From Nibribacter ruber (GTDB taxonomy: Bacteria; Bacteroidota; Bacteroidia; Cytophagales; Hymenobacteraceae): DNA of 64,000 bases. Below are positions 58,634-64,000 of the stretch, piece by piece. The translations under genes and the position numbers were made by a program. The notes under the pieces were generated by a model. That model was not told where the DNA came from and did no database searches. It saw nothing but the letters and a program-made list of their open reading frames with translations. Every line of letters starts with the position of its first letter. The stretch's first letter is position 1. The DNA lies in the NCBI RefSeq assembly GCF_009913235.1, contig NZ_CP047897.1, positions 3,905,001 to 3,969,000 of the forward strand. The letters are read 5' to 3'.

Positions 58634-59556
58634 CCTTAAAAGATAAAGTGCTTGAACTAACCGCCGGCCTCTGCCTCTTGGCAGTGGTGGCCTGTGACTC
58701 GGGCAACGCCAAAAATGAAGCAGCCACAGAAGACGGTTCCAGCAAGAAAGAGAAGAAAAAAGACAAGAACTCCGCCACAGACGGCTTTACAATAAGCACC
58801 GCCTATGAACTCACCGAGGTGAGCAAGATGGGCAAGAAAACCGTCCCTGAAAGCTCTGGCCTGGAAGCCTCTTCTGATGGAAATTTCTGGACCCACCCAG
58901 ACGCCGGCAATGACGCGGTGCTGTACAAAGTAAACCTCTCCGGCGAGCTGCTGGAAACCATTACCCTGCAAGGAGCCCATAACACAGACTGGGAGGACAT
59001 AACCCGCGGCCAAGACGGCTTCCTGTACCTGGGTGACATGGGCAACAATGAAAACACCCGGCGAGACCTACAGATTATCAAGGTAGACGAAAAGGGCAAA
59101 AAAGTGGTGGGCACCATCCCGTTCAAATACGCAGACCAAACCGAATTTCCGCCGGCAAAGCAAGACCTGAACTTTGATGTAGAGGGTTTCTTTCTGCAAG
59201 GCAACGCGTTCTACCTGTTCACTAAAAACAGAGGCAAGGGCAATGACTGGGTGAAACTCTACAAAGTGAACAATCAAACCGGCGCGGCCCAAACTGTGGC
59301 TCCCTTAGACAGCCTTGAGGTGAATACCAAAATCACGGCGGCAGACATTTCGCCAGATGGCAAGCATGTGGCTCTGCTGGGTGAAGAGTGGGTATACTTG
59401 TTTGACATCAGTAGCCCAGACCAGGTGTTTAAAGGCACCAAGCACCAGATTAAAATAGACAAAACGGGACAGGCCGAGGGCTTGATTTTTACCAACAACA
59501 CAGACATGCTCATCAGCAATGAGAAGGGCAAACTCTTTCAGCTGAAGGCCAGGTAA
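58630..59556 (+). CDS. Lipoprotein with beta-propeller-like domain
   Basis: A 308-residue lipoprotein: the signal MTLKDKVLELTAGLCLLAVV-AC has the lipobox Cys near 22. A charged linker (AKNEAATEDG, KKEKKKDKNS) leads to a propeller-like domain with repeated short strands: SSGLEASSDGNFWTHPDAGN near residues 74-93, NTDWEDITRGQDGFLYLGDM near 119-138, and AEGLIFTNNTDMLISNEKGK near the end. This resembles SdiA-regulated/esterase-like propellers; the ligand is unknown. Its ATG overlaps the helicase TGA (ATGA), a coupling that is unusual between a cytosolic helicase and a surface lipoprotein. Confidence 0.78.
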   Translation: MTLKDKVLELTAGLCLLAVVACDSGNAKNEAATEDGSSKKEKKKDKNSATDGFTISTAYELTEVSKMGKKTVPESSGLEASSDGNFWTHPDAGNDAVLYKVNLSGELLETITLQGAHNTDWEDITRGQDGFLYLGDMGNNENTRRDLQIIKVDEKGKKVVGTIPFKYADQTEFPPAKQDLNFDVEGFFLQGNAFYLFTKNRGKGNDWVKLYKVNNQTGAAQTVAPLDSLEVNTKITAADISPDGKHVALLGEEWVYLFDISSPDQVFKGTKHQIKIDKTGQAEGLIFTNNTDMLISNEKGKLFQLKAR

Positions 59557-59604
59557 ACCTCACCCGCATTCAAAAGGATGATGATATAAAAACATGCCAG
59601 GCGC

Positions 59605-59637
59605 TAAGTAGTTTTCTGCTTAGCGCTTCTGCTTTCA
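59605..59637 (+). terminator. Terminator of the lipoprotein gene
   Basis: GCGCTAAG and CTTAGCGC around TAGTTTTCTG, followed by TTCTGCTTTC. The T-run is weak. Confidence 0.5.
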
Positions 59638-59647
59638 AGTGAATTTT

Positions 59648-60517
59648 ATGGAAAAGAGAATATTAGTAACCGGTGCCACTGGCACCGTGGGAAATGAAAC
59701 GGTAAAAGCCCTTTCTGCCATGGGCGCGCACGTACGGGCCGGCCTCAGGTCTGTGGTGAAGGGCGAGAACCTCAAACGCCTGCCCGGGGTAGAAGTGGTG
59801 GAGATTGATTTTAGCCGACCTGCCACCCTTACCGCTGCTTTTACCGGCATTGACACTTCTTTCTTGATTACGCCTTTTGACGAGCATCAGGTAGAGATGG
59901 CCAAACAGTTGATTGACGCGGCGCAGAAGGCAGGGGTGCGGCACGTGGTGCGGCTGTCGGCGAGTGGGGCAGAAGCTGAGCCGGGCATCCAACTGGGCAG
60001 ATGGCACCGCGAAGCGGAACAGTATCTGGAGGCTGCGCATCTTCATTATACCCACCTGCGGCCCACGTCTTTCATGCAGAACTTTGTGAACCAGCACGCG
60101 CAGAGCATTCAGGAAGAAAATGCCTTTTACCTGCCTCTGGGCAACGGCCGTGTGACCTACATTGACGTGCGGGACATTGCCGCGGTGGCCGCCAGCATAC
60201 TGTTGCATCCAGAAGGGCATGACGGCATGGCCTATACACTTACCGGTGCAGAGGCGCTGTCTGGTGATGAGGTTGCCAGCGCTTTGTCACAGGCCACGGG
60301 CAGAGCCATTTCTTATGTAGACGTACCCGAGGAGGCCGCCCGAAATGCCATGCAGCAGCACCAATTGCCGGCCTGGATGATTGACAGCCTGTTGGAGTTG
60401 AACGGCATCTGCAAAGCCAATTACGCTTCCGGCACCACAGACACTGTGCAGGAAATCACTGGCAGACCGCCCCATACCTTCGCAGATTTCGCGGAGACCT
60501 ATAAAGCCTGCTTCTAA
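59648..60517 (+). CDS. NmrA-like NAD(P)-binding oxidoreductase
   Basis: A 289-residue atypical SDR of the NmrA/YtfG type. The nucleotide-binding motif ILVTGATGTVGNETVKAL is near residues 5-22, then LRSVVKGENLKRL (an NADP-preferring Arg) and HYTHLRPTSFMQNFVNQHA near 136-154, a typical NmrA segment. No catalytic YxxxK is evident, so it may be a redox sensor or a quinone reductase-like enzyme. The start is the ATG at 59648; the frame opens at a GTG at 59639. Confidence 0.85.
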   Translation: MEKRILVTGATGTVGNETVKALSAMGAHVRAGLRSVVKGENLKRLPGVEVVEIDFSRPATLTAAFTGIDTSFLITPFDEHQVEMAKQLIDAAQKAGVRHVVRLSASGAEAEPGIQLGRWHREAEQYLEAAHLHYTHLRPTSFMQNFVNQHAQSIQEENAFYLPLGNGRVTYIDVRDIAAVAASILLHPEGHDGMAYTLTGAEALSGDEVASALSQATGRAISYVDVPEEAARNAMQQHQLPAWMIDSLLELNGICKANYASGTTDTVQEITGRPPHTFADFAETYKACF

Positions 60518-60533
60518 AGTAAGCTTCTCTGGC

Positions 60534-60585
60534 AGTCCTCCGTTTTTGGCTAGTTTTCATGAAAACTGACCAAAAACGGAGGACT
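60534..60585. repeat. Palindromic repeat, copy 33, with extended arms
   Basis: AGTCCTCCGTTTTTGGCTAG TTTTC-AT-GAAAA CTGACCAAAAACGGAGGACT: 25-bp arms with two mismatches, 17 bases after the oxidoreductase stop. Confidence 0.92.
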
Positions 60586-60722
60586 TTCTGTTTCCTCTAA
60601 AATGAGGATTGCCGCCCCTCCAGAAGATGCGTTCTGTCATCTCTTCCAGTTCCTGAATTCCTCGTTTAGAGTCTCGATTTGGTAAAGCCCTGATAACCAA
60701 TAAAAAAAAAGATGGAAAATGT

Positions 60723-60752
60723 TTTGCAACTACATGATTGCGTTTATATTTG
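60723..60752 (+). promoter_or_regulatory. Promoter (and possible ArsR operator) of the arsR-type operon
   Basis: TTTG (60723-60726), 18 bases, TATATTTG (60745-60752). TTTTGCAA (60722-60729) and ATTTGCAAA (60748-60756) form an interrupted inverted pair overlapping both promoter boxes, a plausible self-regulation site for the ArsR protein. Confidence 0.6.
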
Positions 60753-60780
60753 CAAACGTATGGTAGCATATTAAGAGCAG

Positions 60781-61107
60781 ATGGAAACCAGAAGAGACGT
60801 ATTTCAAGCCATAGCGGATCCTACCCGGCGCGCCATTATTTTGTTGCTGGCCGTGGGTTCTATGACCCCCAACGCCTTAGCCGAGCATTTTAACAGCAGC
60901 CGACAGGCGGTGTCTAAACACATTCAAATCTTAACCGAGTGTGAGATTCTGACGCAGGAGCAACAAGGCCGGGAAATCCATTACCACTTGAACAGCCAGA
61001 AGATGAAGGAGATTGAGAAATGGCTGGACCAGTTCAAACAGTTGCTGGCCCAACGCTTTGACCAGCTAGATGATGTATTGCAGAAACTTAAATCCAAAAA
61101 GAAATGA
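60781..61107 (+). CDS. ArsR/SmtB family transcriptional regulator
   Basis: A 108-residue winged-helix protein. The N-terminal [20 protein letters not shown] near residues 9-28 and the recognition helix [19 protein letters not shown] near residues 33-51 are the ArsR hallmark, with wing [10 protein letters not shown]. It has no CxC metal-binding motif, so it is of the non-metal type that usually controls a linked SRPBCC gene. The next gene begins at an ATGA overlap. Confidence 0.93.
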   Translation: METRRDVFQAIADPTRRAIILLLAVGSMTPNALAEHFNSSRQAVSKHIQILTECEILTQEQQGREIHYHLNSQKMKEIEKWLDQFKQLLAQRFDQLDDVLQKLKSKKK

Positions 61108-62066
61108 ACAAGGCAATTCTCTTTAATTTTAAGGTAGACAAGGCCAACAAGCTAATTCAGGTGGAACGGTCTTTCAACGCCCCCAATGACCTGGTCTGGG
61201 CCGCCTGGACCGAGTCTGACATCCTGGACCAGTGGTGGGCGCCCAAACCCTACGTGGCGGTCACCAAATCAATGGATTTTAGAGAAGGGGGGCGTTGGCA
61301 TTACTACATGCAGGGGCCAGAGGGAGACAAGCATTATTGCCTGTTTGACTACCAGAGCATCACCCCCTTGTCCTATTTTTCAGGGACAGACGCTTTCTGT
61401 GATGAGAACGCCGTGCCCAACCCTTCTATGCCCAGCGTGCAATGGGAAAATCGGTTTAGCCCAGAAGGAGAAAGCACCCTGGTGCATGTGCAGATGCGTT
61501 TTGAAAAGCTAGAAGACCTGGAAACCATTATCCAGATGGGCTTCAAAGAAGGCTTCACGGCTGGACTGGAGAACCTGGATCAGTACATCGCCGCGCAGTT
61601 TTACCTGCGTAAGCAAAACAAACCAGACAACAAGGCCAGGGTGACTGCATATTTGAACTTCCCGGGCAATACAGAGGAGGCTTTCACTTTTTACAAATCA
61701 GTGTTCAGGACCGAATTTGTGAATGGTATTAAACGGTTTGGCGAAATCCCCGCCGGGCCCAACCAGCCTGTTGTGGCAGAAGAAGTGAAGAAAATGGTCT
61801 TGCATGTGGAACTGCCCTTGTTAGGAGATTTTGTGCTGATGGGCACAGACGCCCCCAAAGAAATGGGCTTTACCCTCACTCCCGGAAACAACATGCACAT
61901 TAGCCTGGAGCCAGCGTCTATGGAAGAGGCCACCCGGCTTTTCACGGAGCTGTCTATAGAAGGTGAGATTGAAATGCCCTTGCAGGAAATGTTTTACGGG
62001 GCGTATTATGCGGGCTTCAGAGACAAGTACGGCATTAACTGGATGATCAACTACCAACCTAAATAA
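61104..62066 (+). CDS. SRPBCC (AHSA1-like) and VOC (PhnB-like) fusion protein
   Basis: A 320-residue two-domain protein. Residues about 15-165 are an AHSA1/SRPBCC domain: [20 protein letters not shown] near 20-39, WWAPKPY near 45-51, and the closing [12 protein letters not shown] near 151-162. Residues about 178-318 form a VOC/PhnB-like domain ([20 protein letters not shown] near 181-200, [19 protein letters not shown] at the end). Both domains are usually separate proteins bound in the same ArsR operons. No metal-binding His triad is evident in the VOC part. Coupled to arsR by ATGA and 14 bases before doxX. Confidence 0.88.
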   Translation: MNKAILFNFKVDKANKLIQVERSFNAPNDLVWAAWTESDILDQWWAPKPYVAVTKSMDFREGGRWHYYMQGPEGDKHYCLFDYQSITPLSYFSGTDAFCDENAVPNPSMPSVQWENRFSPEGESTLVHVQMRFEKLEDLETIIQMGFKEGFTAGLENLDQYIAAQFYLRKQNKPDNKARVTAYLNFPGNTEEAFTFYKSVFRTEFVNGIKRFGEIPAGPNQPVVAEEVKKMVLHVELPLLGDFVLMGTDAPKEMGFTLTPGNNMHISLEPASMEEATRLFTELSIEGEIEMPLQEMFYGAYYAGFRDKYGINWMINYQPK

Positions 62067-62080
62067 CCTTTTACCTTCTC

Positions 62081-62458
62081 ATGAAACAGAAAATCTTAAC
62101 CGTCCTGTGCGTGTTGCTGGGGCTGTTGCTTCTTAACGGCGGCCTGAACAAGTTCTTCAACTACATGCCTGTGCCAGAAAACCTGCCCGCTGAACTGGTA
62201 AAAGACACCACCGCTCTGATGGAAATCTCTTGGTTGATGCCGCTCATTGGCGCCGCAGAAATCCTTGGCGGAATATTAATCATGTTTCCCAGAACGAGGG
62301 CCTTGGGTGCCTTGGTGATTTTTCCGGTGATGGTAGGCGTTCTATTGACGCACGTTTTGGTGGAGCCGGGCGGGTTGCCCATCGCCTTGGTCATCTGGGC
62401 CATCCTCCTCTGGATAATCTTTGAGAACAGAAGAAAGTACCTGCCGCTCATAGGATAG
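62081..62458 (+). CDS. DoxX-like membrane protein
   Basis: A 125-residue protein with four hydrophobic helices and the DoxX pattern: LLLLNGGLNKFFNYMPVP near residues 15-32, WLMPLIGAAEILGGILIM near 51-68 and FPRTRALGALVI near 69-80. It completes the ArsR / SRPBCC-VOC / DoxX operon, which often responds to redox or small-molecule stress. The membrane partner role is inferred. Confidence 0.85.
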   Translation: MKQKILTVLCVLLGLLLLNGGLNKFFNYMPVPENLPAELVKDTTALMEISWLMPLIGAAEILGGILIMFPRTRALGALVIFPVMVGVLLTHVLVEPGGLPIALVIWAILLWIIFENRRKYLPLIG

Positions 62459-62526
62459 AAAATAATGCGGTATTTAGTACACTCCCTCTTTTAAGAAAGA
62501 ACCCCAAGAGAAACCATGGAAAAGTA

Positions 62527-62562
62527 AAAAGCCCTGCTGATACACCAGCAGGGCTTTTTTTA
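62527..62562. terminator. Bidirectional terminator between doxX and the low-complexity gene
   Basis: AAAAAGCCCTGCTG pairs with CAGCAGGGCTTTTT around ATACAC; T-runs on both sides. Confidence 0.88.
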
Positions 62563-62586
62563 GAAAGTATAGCTAAAAGCTACGGC

Positions 62587-64000
62587 TTATCTTCCTCTGT
62601 TGGAAGAAGAACCTCCTCTGGAAGAAGAGCTTCCGCCGCGGTTGCTTCCGCTAGAATAGTCGTCTCCGTCGCTACCGTAAGAGGTGCGGCCCATGTCTGA
62701 GCTGTCATAGCCAGAACCGCCTCCGCCGTAGTTAGAGTTTCCGGATTGGCCGCCGTAGTTGCCACTGCTCATAGAGCCGTAACCGCTAGAAGAACCATAG
62801 GAAGAACCTCCCTGGCCGTAGCCGCCCATGCCATAGTCACGGTTTTGGTCGCCGTAGCCACCACCGGTCATAGAGCCGCCGTGGCTACCTTGGCTAGAAG
62901 AACCGTAGCCACCGCGTGAACCCATGTCATTGCCCATGTTGCCGTAGTTACCGCCTTGTGAGCCAGAGCCGGCGCCGTAAGTAGAGCCACCGTAGTTGCC
63001 ACCACCCATGGAGCCATAGCCTTGTGAGCTGCGTGATCCAAAGTCGCCGCCTTGTGAGTTGTGGCTGCTGTAACCGCCTTGGCCTGAGCCGTAGCTGCTA
63101 TTGCCCATAGAGCCAGAGCCACCGCTCATAGAACCGTAGCCGCTTGAGTCGCCGTAGCCGCCGCTGCCCATGTTAGAGCCGCGTGATCCCTGCCACTCTT
63201 GGTTGGCACCCTGTGAAGAAGAACCGTAGCCGCCTCTGGAGCCCATGTCTGTGTTGCCGTAGCCACCGCGTGAGCCCATGTCTGAACCTGAACCGTAGCT
63301 AGAGCCACCGTAGTTGCTGCCGCCCATAGATGAGCCGCTGTGACCGCCCTGGCCGTAGCTAGAGCCGCCATAGCTTTGGCCTCGGTTGCTAGAACCACCG
63401 TCAAAGTCTTGATTTCCGTCATAGCCACCGCGTGATGATCCACCGCGTGAGCCGTACTCTTCGCCGTAAGATCCTCCTCTAGAACCCATGGCTCCGTAAG
63501 AACCTGAGTTTTGGTTGCTATAGCCTTGGCTGTAACCTCCCTGGCCTCTGTTGCCTTGGTTGCTGTTGCCATGCATGCCATAACCGCTCTCGTTGCCGTA
63601 GCCCATTTGGTTGCCATAGTAGCCAGAGCCACCATAGTTGGAGTAGCCGCCGCGGTCAGACTCAGAACGAGAAGAGTTGCCGGAGTAGCCTCCTTGTGAA
63701 CTCATGCCGTATGGGTTGCTGCCCATGGAACCGTAGCCCCCTTGGTGAGAGCCCCCGTAGTTGCCGCCCATGGAGCCAGATCCGCCACTATAGCCGCCTT
63801 GGCCATAGTTGCTTCCGCCCATGTTGCCGCTGCCCATAGAAGAGCCGTAGCCTCCCTGGCCGTAGTTAGAGCCACCCTGCTGTCCCCAGCTTTCACCGTG
63901 CTGTTGGCCAGAACCGCCGTAGTTACCGCCCATAGAGCCTTGACCATAGCCGCCTTGGCCGTAGTCACCGCCTTGTGAATTGTAACCACCTTGTCCGTAC
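62587..64000 (-). CDS. Gly/Ser/Tyr/Arg-rich low-complexity protein, 5' end cut by window edge
   Basis: The frame is open from the window edge (64000) to a TAA at 62587-62589, so at least 470 codons lie here and the N-terminus is outside. Composition is almost wholly Gly, Ser, Tyr, Asn and Gln with Met, Asp and Arg: repeated short units such as SNYGQGGY, GGSGSMGGNYG, DMGSRGGYG and SSYGSG. Many SRGG and GGY units resemble the [G/S]Y[G/S] and RGG repeats of phase-separating eukaryotic proteins. No folded domain is visible, and the C-terminus (GGSSSSRGGSSSNRGR) is basic. DNA-level repeats make misassembly possible. Function unknown. Confidence 0.8.
   Translation of the reverse strand, partial: YGQGGYNSQGGDYGQGGYGQGSMGGNYGGSGQQHGESWGQQGGSNYGQGGYGSSMGSGNMGGSNYGQGGYSGGSGSMGGNYGGSHQGGYGSMGSNPYGMSSQGGYSGNSSRSESDRGGYSNYGGSGYYGNQMGYGNESGYGMHGNSNQGNRGQGGYSQGYSNQNSGSYGAMGSRGGSYGEEYGSRGGSSRGGYDGNQDFDGGSSNRGQSYGGSSYGQGGHSGSSMGGSNYGGSSYGSGSDMGSRGGYGNTDMGSRGGYGSSSQGANQEWQGSRGSNMGSGGYGDSSGYGSMSGGSGSMGNSSYGSGQGGYSSHNSQGGDFGSRSSQGYGSMGGGNYGGSTYGAGSGSQGGNYGNMGNDMGSRGGYGSSSQGSHGGSMTGGGYGDQNRDYGMGGYGQGGSSYGSSSGYGSMSSGNYGGQSGNSNYGGGGSGYDSSDMGRTSYGSDGDDYSSGSNRGGSSSSRGGSSSNRGR

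Noticed and set aside
584-60585. Interpreting the palindromic repeats as ordinary intrinsic terminators
   Set aside because: The T-tract is on the 5' side and the A-tract on the 3' side, the reverse of a terminator; separate canonical terminators lie beside several copies (18070, 27251, 28787, 38972).
1-64000. CRISPR array or prophage
   Set aside because: No evenly spaced direct repeats with unique spacers, and no integrase, capsid or terminase genes. The repeats are palindromic, irregularly spaced and dispersed.

Overview
The window looks like a chromosome segment of a Bacteroidota bacterium of the order Cytophagales, most likely the Hymenobacteraceae (Rufibacter/Pontibacter/Hymenobacter type). 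The evidence is a fused SecDF, the Bacteroidota-type GlmU-like enzyme, BatD, a TonB-dependent receptor under a TPP riboswitch, promoters of the TTTG-N18/19-TAnnTTTG type, few Shine-Dalgarno sites, and many exported proteins. The genus is inferred from general family resemblance, not proven. Most of the window is ordinary chromosome: no integrase, phage, conjugation gene, insertion-sequence transposase or CRISPR array was seen.

Layout. 1-5 kb: edge of an exported protein gene, an M61 peptidase, a methyltransferase, a gene-poor stretch folding into a candidate structured RNA (3640-4020), a CinA-domain protein. 5-7 kb: two PAP2 phosphatase paralogues flanking a tRNA-Leu(CAG). 7-16 kb: macro-domain protein, GAF protein, fasciclin protein, coupled M16 peptidase pair, MFS transporter. 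16-24 kb: YitT, DUF695, thioredoxin-like lipoprotein, dicarboxylate symporter, dipeptide epimerase, DUF6799-like protein, DedA, MarR plus YceI. 24-33 kb: thiamine-type TonB receptor, glutaryl-CoA dehydrogenase, RuvB, QueG, two ferritin-like proteins. 34-45 kb: BatD-AroC, ion antiporter, NifU, APC permease, SecDF. 44-52 kb: Udk, RdgB/HAM1, phosphoribosyltransferase, L31, GlmU-like enzyme, DNA polymerase III delta', HemC, cyclophilin, RmlD-like reductase. 53-62 kb: helix-hairpin-helix protein, a 1330-residue SF1 helicase coupled to a lipoprotein, NmrA-like oxidoreductase, and an ArsR / SRPBCC-VOC fusion / DoxX operon. The right edge is a very long Gly/Ser/Tyr/Arg low-complexity protein gene cut by the window.

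The dominant unexplained signal is a palindromic repeat with 18-base arms CGTTTTTGGCCTGTTTTC / GAAAACAGGCCAAAAACG around a 2-4 base centre. I count about 30 copies, roughly one per 2 kb, nearly all between genes, often touching start or stop codons, and at least three inside coding sequence in frame. Its T-then-A polarity is opposite to an intrinsic terminator, and true terminators often stand beside it. At several loci the flanks extend the palindrome with locus-specific but mutually complementary sequence, giving perfect or near-perfect stems of 25-28 bp. Several other dispersed or MITE-like repeats occur at 6.8, 14.5, 27.4, 28.9, 48.7, 51.3, 53.2 and 54.5 kb.
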